A stretch of DNA of 64,000 bases from Streptomyces sp. ISL-1 (GTDB lineage Bacteria > Actinomycetota > Actinomycetes > Streptomycetales > Streptomycetaceae), in assembly GCF_018614585.1 (NCBI RefSeq), contig NZ_JAGGOI010000004.1:1-64000 (forward strand), written 5' to 3'. How positions within the stretch are numbered: the stretch's first letter is position 1; every line of letters starts with the position of its first letter. The translations under genes and the position numbers were made by a program. The notes beneath the pieces were generated by a model. That model searched no databases. It saw nothing but the letters and a program-made list of their open reading frames with translations, and was not told where the DNA came from. Below, one piece after another: positions 35,760-46,100 of this stretch.

Positions 35760-37166
35760 TCAGCCGAACAGGCCGCGCAGCCAGCCGAAGAGCCCCGCCG
35801 CCCAGAGGGCGAGCGGCAGCAGCGCCACCGCGAAGCCGGTGTGCGCCAGTTCCGCCGCGCGGCCCCAGTACGGCAGCACCCGGCGGCCGGGCACCGTCCA
35901 GGCGGCGATCACGAGTGCGGCCGCGGCGGCGAGCAGCACCGCGAAGACCAGTACGCGTCCGTCGCCGTGGTCGTCCACCGCCCAGGAGCGGGCGAGCAGC
36001 AGCAGCCCCCAGACGCCGGGTACGGCCAGGGTCAGCCGCTGCCCGATGTGCACCAGGCCGCGGCAGTGCAGGAGCAGCAGCAGGCTCAGCCCGACGGAGG
36101 TCAGCACCTCGGGCAGGTTCGGGTGGTCGGTGAGGACGACCAGGGCGGCCGCGGCGATGATGCCGGTGGCGGCGAAGAGCGCGGTGACCCAGCGCCCGGC
36201 CAGTTCGGTGCGCTCGGCGACCTCGTCGCCCGCGTAGGGCTCGATGCCCTCCTGGAGCTGGCTTGCGGAGGACGGCAGCGCGGGCAGGCGCATCCCGGCC
36301 AGTTTGAAGGCGAACGGTGCCACCGCTCCGGCGGCGAGGGCGACCACGGTCGCCACCAGCGCCACCGAGGCCGGTACGTCCAGGCCGGTGTAGCCCATCA
36401 GGGCCCCGGCGATCGCGGTCGCCACCGAGACCAGCGCGGTGGCGAAGAGGGCCGGGGCGCCGACCGCGGTGGCGGCGAGCGCGAGGACCGCGCCGCCCGC
36501 TCCGGCCGCGCCTGCCGCGAGGAGCCGTGCGCCCGCGACCTGTGCCGCGTCGGGGCCGGTCAGGTCTCCGCCCGGCAGCAGCCAGCCGGCCAGCGCCAGG
36601 CAGGGCGCGACGAGCAGGGCGAGCGCGGTTGCGGAGAGGCGGTCGCCGACCGCGCGGCTGGCCGAGCCCGCCCCCGCGAGCAGCAGCAGCCCGGTCACGG
36701 CCGCGAAGGCGACCTGGGTGGATTCGGAGCCGGTCGCCCCGGGCCAGAGCACCAGCGCGAGGGCGGCCGCCACGGTCGCCACCACGGTGCCCACCAGGAG
36801 TCCGCGGGCCGCTTCGGGGTGCCAGGTGTGCAGCTTCCGGCCCGCGGTGTCGGCTATCCCGTCCACCAGGTCGTCGAGCCGGGCCTCGGGCAGCGCCTCG
36901 GTGTGCGGGCGCAGGTAGAGCACGGCGCCGTCGGCGAACCCGGCGTGGGCGAGGGTGGTCTCCTCGTCGAGCGGGGCGCCGCCGAGTTGCTGGAGCACCC
37001 AGCCGGCATGGTCGAGACCGGCCTCCTCGGCTTCCTCGCCCACATAACGGAGCAGCGTCGGCAGGAGATCGGCGACCGGCACATCGGCGGGCACGGCCAG
37101 ATCGACGGAGACGCTCGGCGCACGTACGGTCAGGCGGCACAGCTCGGCCACCGCACTGTCGGTCAT
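35760..37166 (-). CDS. eccD: Type VII secretion integral membrane protein EccD
   Basis: A 468-aa protein. Residues 1-95 form the YukD/ubiquitin-like domain (LTVRAPSVSVDLAVPADVPV). About 11 hydrophobic membrane segments follow from residue about 130 to the end. This is the usual EccD architecture and length. The ATG at 37166 is preceded by a purine-rich ribosome-binding site and by a long divergent intergenic region shared with eccC. EccD forms most of the membrane channel scaffold around EccB and EccC. It ends right before eccB, forming an eccD-eccB pair. Confidence 0.9.
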   Translation of the reverse strand: MTDSAVAELCRLTVRAPSVSVDLAVPADVPVADLLPTLLRYVGEEAEEAGLDHAGWVLQQLGGAPLDEETTLAHAGFADGAVLYLRPHTEALPEARLDDLVDGIADTAGRKLHTWHPEAARGLLVGTVVATVAAALALVLWPGATGSESTQVAFAAVTGLLLLAGAGSASRAVGDRLSATALALLVAPCLALAGWLLPGGDLTGPDAAQVAGARLLAAGAAGAGGAVLALAATAVGAPALFATALVSVATAIAGALMGYTGLDVPASVALVATVVALAAGAVAPFAFKLAGMRLPALPSSASQLQEGIEPYAGDEVAERTELAGRWVTALFAATGIIAAAALVVLTDHPNLPEVLTSVGLSLLLLLHCRGLVHIGQRLTLAVPGVWGLLLLARSWAVDDHGDGRVLVFAVLLAAAAALVIAAWTVPGRRVLPYWGRAAELAHTGFAVALLPLALWAAGLFGWLRGLFG

Positions 37167-37573
37167 CAGCTGAACTCTCGTCTTCCGTGGGGGCTTTGAC
37201 AGGAGGACTTCCCCGGGAGAGGGGACCTGCGAAGAGTACGGAAGGCCGGCGCGGCCAGGAACGGGGGGTACCGGGCTGGGGAATTGTGTCCGCGCGGCCA
37301 GCGACCGCCTCTCCCACGTGGACAGGTCGCGTTCCGTGAATGCAGACTACTGCCTACGCCCGCCGGATCGTGCTGCGGACCGGACTCATTGTCCGGTATG
37401 GAGTTGTCCTTCACGGGAGTTGACCGTCCCCGCTATCCGCTCGAAACATTCACCCCGGCGTTCACCGCGTCATGCGGCACCCGGAGAATCAGCTCGGTGC
37501 GGTCTTTCCCGCTACCGGGCGTGCCGGTATTCGGTGCGGGCCAAAAAGGCAGTGAAACCGGAGGTTCTGTTCC
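37167..37573. promoter_or_regulatory. Divergent eccD/eccC promoter region
   Basis: A 407-nt region between the divergent genes, with no supported gene. It contains a perfect dyad ACCGGAC-TCATT-GTCCGGT at 37379-37397 that could be an operator. It has locally lower GC near 37440-37560. Promoters for both eccD (minus) and eccC (plus) must lie here or upstream, but no confident -10/-35 pair was picked. Confidence 0.5.
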
Positions 37574-40500
37574 TTGAGTGTGGTGCTGTTTCGCCGGCCG
37601 GCCCGCAGACGCGGACCGGAGATGCCCGAGGGTCAATTGACCCTTCAGGAGCCACCGGTCCTCGCCGAGACCGCGCCCGACACCTCGGCGATATGGACCT
37701 ATTTGCCGATGGCGCTGATGTCGGTGTCCATGATGCTGATGTTCCTGCGCCCCGGCGGCGGGAACGGCGTCTTCATGTATCTGGCGATGGGCGTCATGGC
37801 GCTCTCCGCCGGTGCCATGCTGCTGGGGCAGCTGATGCGCCGCTCCAGCGAGCGCAAGCAGCGCCTGAAGGGCGAACGCCGCGACTACCTCCGCTATCTG
37901 GCGCAGACCCGCAAGCGGGTCCGTGCCACGATCGTGGAGCAGCAGCGTGCGCTCGCCTGGCGCCACCCGGACCCCGCCGCGCTGCGCTCGCTGGCCCGCA
38001 CCTCGCGGCTGTGGGAGCGCCGTCCGACCGACGAGGACTTCGGCGAGGCCCGACTCGCGGTCGGCGAGCAGCAGCTCGCGCTCACCCTGCAACCGGTCTC
38101 CACCCGACCGGTGGAGGACCTCGAACCGCTCTGCGCCCACGCCCTGCGCCGCTTCATCCGCGCCTACTCCACCGTCCCGGAACAGCCCCTCGGCCTCTAT
38201 CTGCGCTCCTCGGCCCGGATCCTGCTGCGCCCCGAGGAGACTCCGGGCCGGGCGACCGCCGAGCCGGTCGTCCCGCCGACCGGGGAGACCGGCGGGGCCC
38301 GGGCCGAGGGCGGCGCCCCGGTGGAGGACCCGACCGACGCCGTACGCGCTCTCGTGCGCGCCGCGCTCGGCCAGCTCGCGGTGTTCCACGCGCCCGAGGA
38401 GCTGTGGATCGCGGTCTGTGTCAGTGACGAGCGGCGGCCCGACTGGGAGTGGGTCAAGTGGCTGCCGCACGCGCTGCACCCGCACGAGGAGGACGGCGCG
38501 GGTCAGGTCCGCCGGATCACCGCCGACCTCACCGAGCTGGACGACCTGCTCGGCGCCGAGTTCGCCGAGCGTCCCGGCTTCGACGCGGATGCCCGCCCCG
38601 CTCGTGACGAGCCCTACACCGTCGTCGTCCTGGACGGCGTCACCGTCCCCGAGGGCCATCGCTGGGAGGGGCACGGCTACCGCAACGCCGTGGTCCTCGA
38701 CGTCTCCGGGGCGCTGCGCTGGCGGCCCGGCCGCAACACGCTGCGGCTGACCGTCGGTCCCGACCGGGTGAGCCTGGTGCGCACCGACCGCAGCCGCAAG
38801 GAGCGTTCCGTGCCGCTCGGCCGCCCGGACCGGCTCGGCCTGCTCGCCGCGGAGTCGCTGGCCCGGCTGCTCACCTCCCGCCGGATCAGTCTGGGCACCG
38901 ACATCGCGCAGCCGCTGGACAGCGACGTCGAACTGACCACCCTGCTCGGCATCCCCGACCTGCACCGGCACGACCCGGCCACGCTCTTCGCCCGGCACAC
39001 CGGCGCCGCGCGGCTGCGGGTTCCGGTCGCGGTCGGTGTGGACGGCCGCCCGGTGGAACTCGACATCAAGGAGTCCGCGCAGGGCGGCATGGGCCCCCAC
39101 GGCATGCTCATCGGCGCCACCGGTTCCGGCAAGAGCGAGCTCCTGCGCACCCTCGTCCTCGGCCTCGCGCTGACCAACTCCTCCGAGACCCTCAACTTCG
39201 TCCTGGTCGACTTCAAGGGCGGCGCCACCTTCCTGGGCCTGGAGGAACTCCCGCACACCTCCGCCGTCATCACCAACCTGGCCGACGAAGTGGCGCTGGT
39301 GGAACGCATGCAGGATGCCCTGCACGGCGAGCTCATGCGCCGCCAGGAGCTGTTGCGCTCGGCCGGCAACTACACCTCCGCCCTGGAGTACGAGCGGGCC
39401 CGCGCCGCGGGGGCCGACCTCACCCCGCTGCCGAGCCTGTTCGTGGTGGTCGACGAGTTCAGCGAGCTCCTCTCCACGCACCGGGAGTTCATGGACCTGT
39501 TCGTGATGATCGGCCGCCTCGGCCGCTCCCTCGGGGTGCACCTGCTGCTCGCCTCGCAGCGCCTGGACGAGGGCCGCATGCACCAGTTGGAGAGCCACCT
39601 GTCGTACCGGGTCGGCCTGCGCACCTTCTCCGCCATGGAGAGCCGCGGCGTGCTCGGTGTGCCGGACGCCTATGAGCTCCCGGCCCAGCCCGGCAGCGGC
39701 TATCTGAAGTCCGGTGTGGAGTCACTGACCCGCTTCCGGGCGGCCTACTCCTCCGGCACCTACCGGCGTCGCACCGGCGCGGTGGTGCAGGCACGGGTGG
39801 CCAGCCAGGTGGTGCCGTGGACCAGCGGCTGGGTGGTGCCGCGCACGCTGGAGCCGGCGCCCGAACCGGAGCCGGAGACCGAGGAGAGCGAGGAGGACGA
39901 GGAGACGCTGCTCGCCGTGGCCCTCGACCGGCTGCGCGACTCGGGCCCCGCCGCCCACCAGGTGTGGCTGCCTCCGCTGGACGAACCGTCCCCGCTGGAC
40001 GCCCTGCTGCCCGGCATCGCTCCGGACCCCGAGCGCGGCCTCACCGCTACCGGCTGGTCCGGCACCGGCAAGTTGCGGGTTCCGGTCGGCCTGGTGGACA
40101 AGCCCTTCGAGCAGCGCCGCGACCCGCTGATCGTGGACCTGTCCGGGGCAGGCGGCCACGTCGCCATCGCGGGCGGTTCGCAGAGCGGCAAGTCCACGCT
40201 CACCCGCACCCTGATCGGCGCCCTCGCCCTCACCCACACCCCCGCCGAGATCCAGTTCTACTGCCTGGACTTCGGCGGCGGCGGCCTCTCGCAGCTCGCC
40301 GCGCTGCCGCACGTGGGCGGCGTCGCGGCGCGGCTCAACCCGGAGCGGGTGCACCGGGCGGTCGCCGAGGTGATGACGCTGCTCGCCCGGCGCGAGCAGT
40401 TCTTCGTGGACCACACCATCGACTCCATGCACTCCTACCGCCGCCGCAGGGCAGCCGGGGAGTTCCCCGACGAGCCGTTCGGTGATGTGTTCATGGTGGT

Positions 40501-41659
40501 CGACGGCTGGTCGACGGTCCGCCAGGACTACGACGACCTGATCCCGAAGTTCAACGAACTGGCCGCCCGCGGCCTCAACTACGGCATCCACCTGCTCATC
40601 ACCACGACCCGCTGGGTGGAGATGTCCGCGCAGGTGCGCGACCAGTCCGCCACCCGCCTGGAACTGCGGATGGGTGACCCGATGGACTCCGAGATCGACA
40701 CCCGCAAGGCCCGCTCGGTGCCGCGCAGCGGCGGTCGCGGCATCACCGCCGACAGCAAGATGCACTTCCTCGCCGGCCTGCCCCGGCTGGACGGCAGCGG
40801 TTCCCTCGAGGACCTCGGCGAGGGCGTCGCCCACCTGGTCACCGAGGTCGCCCGGCACTGGTCCGGCGCACCGGCCCCGCAGGTGCGGATGCTGCCGCAC
40901 CGGCTCCCGCTCGCCGAACTCCCCGCGCCCGAGTCCACCGAGGGCGGCGGCATGCGCCTGCCTCTCGGTATCGACCAGGACGCCCTGGAACCGGTCTGGC
41001 ACGACTTCAGCCGCACCCCGCACCTGATCGTGGTCGGCGACACCGAGAGCGGCAAGACCAACCTGCTGCGCGGCATCACCGCGGGCATCACCGCCCGCTA
41101 CTCCCCCGCCGAGGCGAAGATCATCGTGGTGGACTACCGCCGCACCCTGGTGGACACCGTCCCCGAGGAGTACCGCATCGGGCACGTGATCTCCCTGGAC
41201 AACCTCAAGGAGACCATCGAGGGCGCGGCCAGGGCGATGAAGACCCGCGTCCCCGGCGCCGACATCGCCCCCAGCCGCATGCGCAAGTGCGACTGGTGGA
41301 CCGGCCCGCGTCTGTTCATCCTGATCGACGACTACGACATGGTCTCCGGCAGCTCGTTCCAGAGCCCCATGGAGCCGCTCTTCGAGTACCTGACGCTCGG
41401 CTTCGAGATGGGCCTGCACCTGGTGGTCGCCCGCAGTGCCATGGGCGCCGGCCGCGGCCTCAGCGACGGGCTCATCCGCCGCCTCGACGAGGCCAACAAC
41501 CCCGCCGTCCTCCTCTCCTGCCCGCCCACGGAGGGCCGTCTCTTCGGCAACGCGAAGCCCCGGAACCTCCCTCCGGGCCGAGCGCTGCACATCGCCCGTC
41601 GCCGGGCGAAGCTGATGCAGACGGCACTGGCGGAGGAGCCCCAGGGCCAGGCGGACTGA
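37574..41659 (+). CDS. eccC: Type VII secretion ATPase EccC (three FtsK/SpoIIIE domains)
   Basis: A 1361-aa single-chain EccC. Two membrane helices lie at residues about 40-85, followed by a stalk/DUF domain to about 450. Three FtsK-type ATPase domains have Walker A lysines at 520 (GATGSGKSE), 873 (GGSQSGKST) and 1161 (GDTESGKTN). Walker B is intact in domain 1 (VVVDEFSEL, Asp627-Glu628). It is weakened in domain 2 (VVDGWSTV, no Glu) and is LIDDYDMV in domain 3. The start is TTG at 37574 with CCGGAGG upstream; the GTG at 37580 is an alternative. It is the only machine gene on the plus strand, divergent from eccD-eccB. EccC recruits Esx substrates and powers export. Confidence 0.95.
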   Translation: MSVVLFRRPARRRGPEMPEGQLTLQEPPVLAETAPDTSAIWTYLPMALMSVSMMLMFLRPGGGNGVFMYLAMGVMALSAGAMLLGQLMRRSSERKQRLKGERRDYLRYLAQTRKRVRATIVEQQRALAWRHPDPAALRSLARTSRLWERRPTDEDFGEARLAVGEQQLALTLQPVSTRPVEDLEPLCAHALRRFIRAYSTVPEQPLGLYLRSSARILLRPEETPGRATAEPVVPPTGETGGARAEGGAPVEDPTDAVRALVRAALGQLAVFHAPEELWIAVCVSDERRPDWEWVKWLPHALHPHEEDGAGQVRRITADLTELDDLLGAEFAERPGFDADARPARDEPYTVVVLDGVTVPEGHRWEGHGYRNAVVLDVSGALRWRPGRNTLRLTVGPDRVSLVRTDRSRKERSVPLGRPDRLGLLAAESLARLLTSRRISLGTDIAQPLDSDVELTTLLGIPDLHRHDPATLFARHTGAARLRVPVAVGVDGRPVELDIKESAQGGMGPHGMLIGATGSGKSELLRTLVLGLALTNSSETLNFVLVDFKGGATFLGLEELPHTSAVITNLADEVALVERMQDALHGELMRRQELLRSAGNYTSALEYERARAAGADLTPLPSLFVVVDEFSELLSTHREFMDLFVMIGRLGRSLGVHLLLASQRLDEGRMHQLESHLSYRVGLRTFSAMESRGVLGVPDAYELPAQPGSGYLKSGVESLTRFRAAYSSGTYRRRTGAVVQARVASQVVPWTSGWVVPRTLEPAPEPEPETEESEEDEETLLAVALDRLRDSGPAAHQVWLPPLDEPSPLDALLPGIAPDPERGLTATGWSGTGKLRVPVGLVDKPFEQRRDPLIVDLSGAGGHVAIAGGSQSGKSTLTRTLIGALALTHTPAEIQFYCLDFGGGGLSQLAALPHVGGVAARLNPERVHRAVAEVMTLLARREQFFVDHTIDSMHSYRRRRAAGEFPDEPFGDVFMVVDGWSTVRQDYDDLIPKFNELAARGLNYGIHLLITTTRWVEMSAQVRDQSATRLELRMGDPMDSEIDTRKARSVPRSGGRGITADSKMHFLAGLPRLDGSGSLEDLGEGVAHLVTEVARHWSGAPAPQVRMLPHRLPLAELPAPESTEGGGMRLPLGIDQDALEPVWHDFSRTPHLIVVGDTESGKTNLLRGITAGITARYSPAEAKIIVVDYRRTLVDTVPEEYRIGHVISLDNLKETIEGAARAMKTRVPGADIAPSRMRKCDWWTGPRLFILIDDYDMVSGSSFQSPMEPLFEYLTLGFEMGLHLVVARSAMGAGRGLSDGLIRRLDEANNPAVLLSCPPTEGRLFGNAKPRNLPPGRALHIARRRAKLMQTALAEEPQGQAD

Positions 41660-41686
41660 GGGACCACGAGCGCGAAGGGTACGTAC

Positions 41687-41733
41687 GGAACCGGTAGCGG
41701 GGGCCACTTGAGGCGGCCCCCGCTGCCGGTTCC
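41687..41733 (+). terminator. 19-bp hairpin after eccC
   Basis: 41687-41705 pairs with 41715-41733 with a single G-T wobble and a 9-nt loop, starting 27 nt after the eccC stop. Confidence 0.85.
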
Positions 41734-41840
41734 GGGCCGGTTGTACGGCGCTGGTGGACGGCCGCGACCGATGGGTGACCGGCGAGTTCTCGAGCCGGCG
41801 TTTCGGCGTCGGCAACTGGTCGGGAACTGGTCGGGAACAA

Positions 41841-41881
41841 CGTACGGCCGGCACCGGCGAGTTGCCGGGGCCGGCCGTACG
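41841..41881. terminator. Nested dyad between convergent eccC and mycP
   Basis: CGTACGGCCGGC at 41841-41852 pairs with GCCGGCCGTACG at 41870-41881, and an inner CCGGC/GCCGG stem continues it. It is symmetrical and could work in both directions. Confidence 0.7.
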
Positions 41882-41884
41882 GGC

Positions 41885-41920
41885 CTGCGGGTGGGGCGCC
41901 AAGGGGCACCCCACCCGCAG
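41885..41920 (-). terminator. 12-bp hairpin after mycP
   Basis: CTGCGGGTGGGG at 41885-41896 pairs perfectly with CCCCACCCGCAG at 41909-41920, ending 7 nt from the mycP stop. Confidence 0.75.
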
Positions 41921-41926
41921 CTCCGT

Positions 41927-43171
41927 TCAGTCCTTGTCCGTGCCGCCCGCTCCCGCCGGACGCCAGCCCCGGGCGCGGGCCCTGGGGAGGGCGAAGGCCC
42001 CCCACAGGATGGCGAGGACGCCTGCGGTGCCGAGGAGGACGAAAAGCGTGGCTCGGTCGGTGGCGCGGTCGGCGGCCGAGGTGTCGCGGACGGCCACGGG
42101 GTCCGCGGCGCGCTCGGCGCCGGCAGCCGTACCCGAGTTGCCGAGGACCGTGGTCACGGCGGCGTACGGGTCCAGCTGGGGGATGTCGGCGGGGTAGGCG
42201 GTGGCGGTGAGACGGCGCGCGACGGCGTCGGGCGAGTCGTCGGGCCGGACGGCGCGGACTGCCGCGGCGGCCCCTGCGGCGTAGGCGGTGGCCACCGAGG
42301 CGCCGGCACCGAGGTAGTGGCCGTCGCCGCGCGGGCCGCCGGAGACCACCCCGGCGCCGGGGGCGGCCAGGTCGATGCCGCTGGTGGCCAGGGAGTTGTT
42401 TGGGCGGACACCGCCGGGAAGCATGTCGGCGACCGAGAGGACCCCGGGTTCAGCGGCCGGCCAGTAGGTGCGCGACGGGATTTCGTCGGTGCCGCCCCGG
42501 GGCGGGTCCGGGGTGGCCGCGGCGACCACCAGCGCGCCCTCACGGCGGGCGTCGGCGACCGCACGGGTCAGTTCCGCGTCACGACGCGGCAGGGCCGCCG
42601 CGACGGCGATGACGTCGGCTCCGGCCTCGGTCGCCTCGCGCAGCGCCTGCGTGACGAGGTCGGCGCTCGCCTGACCGCGCTGGTCGGTACCGCGCAGGGC
42701 CAGGATCTTCGCGCCCGGGGCGACACCGGTCAGACGCGAGCCGCCGTCGCCGGTCCCGGCGATCAGCCCGGCCATGAAGGTTCCGTGGCCGACGCAGTCG
42801 TCGCCGGCCGTGCCCTCGGCGGTGACCTTGCCGCTGAGCCCGGCGGCGCCCGGGACGACACCGGTGTCGATCAGCGCGACGGTCACGCCCGCGCCGGTGC
42901 TGTACTGGTGCAGCCGGTCCAGGTCGAGGCGCTGGCGCGACCAGTCCTGCTTCTTCGCCTTCTCGCGGGACGCGGGGGTGCAGGTGACCGCATCCGCGTC
43001 CGGATCGAGCGCGGAGGGCATGCCGGGCAGTTCCTGGCCCTTTTTCCCGTCGGCCGCCGGCAGGCGCGACGGGGGTGCCGCCTGGGCCGGGACGGCCGTG
43101 GGCAGCAGCAGCGCGGCGGCGAGTCCGGTGCCGGACAGCAGGCGGGCCACCCCGCGGGCGGGCATCGTCAT
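41927..43171 (-). CDS. mycP: Mycosin-type subtilisin protease MycP
   Basis: A 414-aa S8-family membrane-anchored protease of the ESX complex. The signal peptide is about residues 1-32 (cleavage near AQA-AP). The catalytic triad is Asp102 (LIDTGV), His129 (CVGHGTFMAG) and Ser292 (GASVATAYAAG). The C-terminal anchor helix is at about 380-400 and is followed by a basic tail. The usual oxyanion Asn is not seen: the expected AAGN position reads AAATPDPP. The start at 43171 overlaps the upstream gene stop by 4 nt (ATGA), so it is translationally coupled to the EccA-like gene. Mycosins are needed for ESX stability and cleave some substrates. Confidence 0.9.
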   Translation of the reverse strand: MTMPARGVARLLSGTGLAAALLLPTAVPAQAAPPSRLPAADGKKGQELPGMPSALDPDADAVTCTPASREKAKKQDWSRQRLDLDRLHQYSTGAGVTVALIDTGVVPGAAGLSGKVTAEGTAGDDCVGHGTFMAGLIAGTGDGGSRLTGVAPGAKILALRGTDQRGQASADLVTQALREATEAGADVIAVAAALPRRDAELTRAVADARREGALVVAAATPDPPRGGTDEIPSRTYWPAAEPGVLSVADMLPGGVRPNNSLATSGIDLAAPGAGVVSGGPRGDGHYLGAGASVATAYAAGAAAAVRAVRPDDSPDAVARRLTATAYPADIPQLDPYAAVTTVLGNSGTAAGAERAADPVAVRDTSAADRATDRATLFVLLGTAGVLAILWGAFALPRARARGWRPAGAGGTDKD

Positions 43172-46100
43172 CGGGGAGCCGCCTTCGGTGCCTCGGACAC
43201 GACGTCCTCGGGGAGCAGGATGCGCAGGTCGTCCAGAGTGGGTGTGGCCAGTGAACTGAGCCGCCCCGCCTGGCGGGTGACCATCGACTCGACCACCTGA
43301 CGGGCCAGGCGGGCGTTGCCGAAGGAGCGGTCCCGGGGCAGCGAGTCGAAGTACTCCTTGAGCAGCGGGCCGGTGCCGGCTCCGCACTCGTAGCCCATGC
43401 TCGAGGCCTGGGCCCGCACGATGGTGACCAGTTCCTCGGAGGAGTAGTCCGCGAAGGAGATCCGGCGCGGGAAGCGGGAGGACAGGCCCGGGTTGGAGGC
43501 GAGGAAGCGCTCCATCTCGTCCGTGTAGCCGGCGACGATGACGACCACCTCGTCGCGGTGGTCCTCCATCAGCTTCAGCAGGGTGTCCACGGCCTCCTGG
43601 CCGAAGTCGGCGCCGCCGCCGCGCGGGGTGAGGGTGTACGCCTCGTCGATGAACAGCACGCCGCCGCGGGCCCGTTCGAAGACCTCGCGGGTCAGCTGGG
43701 CGGTGTGGCCGATGTAGCGGCCGACCAGGTCGGCGCGGGCCGCCTCGATCAGCTGGCCCCGGTCGAGGATGCCGAGCTGGGTCAGGATCTCCCCGTAGAG
43801 GCGGGCGACGGTGGTCTTGCCCGTACCGGGCGGGCCGGTGAAGACCAGGTGGTTGCTGAGGGAGGGCACCGGCAGCCCGGCGGCGGCACGGTGGCGGGCG
43901 GTGGTGATGAGGTTGACCAAGTCCGCGACCTCGCGCTTCACCTCGGCCAGGCCGATCATGTCGCCGAGGCGGGTCAGCGGGTCGTCGGCCGGGGCCGCGG
44001 TCTCGGCGGCCAACGCGCCGGCGGTGGCGGAGACGTCCTCCGGCAGCAGCAGCCGCAGGTCGTGCTCACCGACCTGCTGCAGGGTGGCGAGCCTGACCGC
44101 CTGTCTGTCCACCATCTCCTCGAACACCCCGCGTGCGGCACGGCCGTTGCCGAAGCCGCTGTCCCGAGGCATCGCCTCGAAGTGCGCGGCCAGCGCCGCC
44201 GCGGTGCCCTCGCCCAGCTCGTACTGGTGCTGGGCGCACATGTTCTCCATGATCGCGACCAGTTCGGGCACCGAGTAGTTCTCGAACTCGACGGTCCGCG
44301 AAAAGCGGGAAGCCAAGCCGGGGTTGGAGCCGAGGAAGGACTCCATCTCGCGGGAGTAGCCGGCCGCGACCACCACCACGTCGTCGCGGTGGTCCTCCAT
44401 CAGCTTCAGCAGGGTGTCCACCGCCTCACGGCCGAAGTCGGCGCCGCCGTTGCCGCTGTCCGAGGCGAGCGTGTACGCCTCGTCGATGAACAGCACACCG
44501 CCGAGCGCCCGTTGGAAGGTCTCGGTGGTCTTGATCGCGGTACCGCCGACGACCTGCGCGACCAGGTCGGCTCGGGAGACCTCCACCAGGTGCCCGCTGC
44601 GCAGCGAACCCAGTTCGGCGAGGATCGCCCCGTACAGGCGGGCGACGGTGGTCTTACCGGTGCCGGGCGGACCGGCGAAGATCAGGTGCCGGCTCATCGG
44701 CGGGGCCGACATGCCGAGTTGTTCGCGGCGCTGGGCGAGCTGCGTCAGGTTGACCAGGGTGCGCACCTGCTGCTTGACGTTCTCCAGGCCGATCAGCGCG
44801 TTCAGGGCGCCGAGCGGGCCGTCCGCGCGGTCCGGCGGGGGCGCGTCCGCGGCGCCGGAGCCGGCCGGGTCGGTGTTCTCGGCGCTGCCGCTGCCCCACG
44901 CATCCCGCTTGCCGTTGCCGGTGCTGTTCAGGCCCTCAACGGCCAGCCGGTCGCCGGGCTCGGTCTGCACCAGGCCGCCGCCCTCGTTCTCCCGGGCGAG
45001 GCAGTTCACCAGGGACACCGGCGCGGTGGACTCCACCCGGAAGCCGTCCTGGGCGCCGCCGGAGACCTCGCAGCCGCTGAGCGAGGCGAGCGCGCCCTCG
45101 CGGAGGAGGAAACCGTGGCCCTTGGGGGCGTGCACCGCGGTGCGGTTGGCGGTCAGCTCGCCGCCCGTGGCGACGACCACACCCTCCTCGCCGGATATCT
45201 CGACGCGGAAGTCGCGGACGGTGACGTTGCCGCCGTCCTCCACGACCAGACCGCTGGTGGCCGTGTCGGAGACTCCGCCACCGGCCAGGTAGAGGGTGCT
45301 GCCGGAGGCGACGCGTACACCCGCGCCCTTCGGCCGGACGATCTCGCAGTCCTCTACGCGGCCGCGGGCGTCCTTGGCGGTTGAGATGCCGTCACCGGAG
45401 GGTTCCACCAGCCGGGCCCGTCGCAGCAGCGGGTTGGCACCGTCGCGCACCGCGATCGCGGGCGAGCCGCCGATCACCTCGAGGTGGTCCAGCTCCGGCG
45501 CCGAGTCCTCCTCCAGGAGCAGCCCGGTCTGGTCGCAGTCGCGGACCGTCAGGCCGGTCAGGGCCGGGGAGGCGGCTCCCGCGACCCGCAGCGCCGCGCC
45601 CTGCGCGCCGTCCACCCAGCAGTCCTCGAAGGTGCCGCGCGCCCGGTCGGTGACGAGCACGCCGTGGCCGCGCGTACGCGAGACGCGGCAGCGGCGCAGT
45701 ACCGGGTCGGTGCCCTGGGCCAGTGTGATGCCGTTCCCGGACGCTCCGGTGACGCGGACGTCCTCCAGCGTCGTACGGCCCCCGCTGCTCAGGTGCACGC
45801 CGGTGCTGGTGTCGTGCACCACGGTGCGGACCACCGAGAGGGAGCAGTTCTGCTCCAGGGCGATGGAGGGTTTGTCGGTGGAGGAGATGTCGCAGTCCTC
45901 GACGGTGCCGCGGGCCTCGCCGTTGGCGAGCAGGCCGTTGCCGCGGGCGTCGCGGACCGTGCAACCGCGGATGCGTGCCTCGCCCTGCTCCGCGATGACC
46001 AGGCCGCTGGTGCCCAGGTGTTCGAAGGTGCAGGACTCCACGGTGGTTGGCGTGGTCGAGGTGACCACGATGCCCGCGCCCTGCGGGTTGCTCACCCGGC

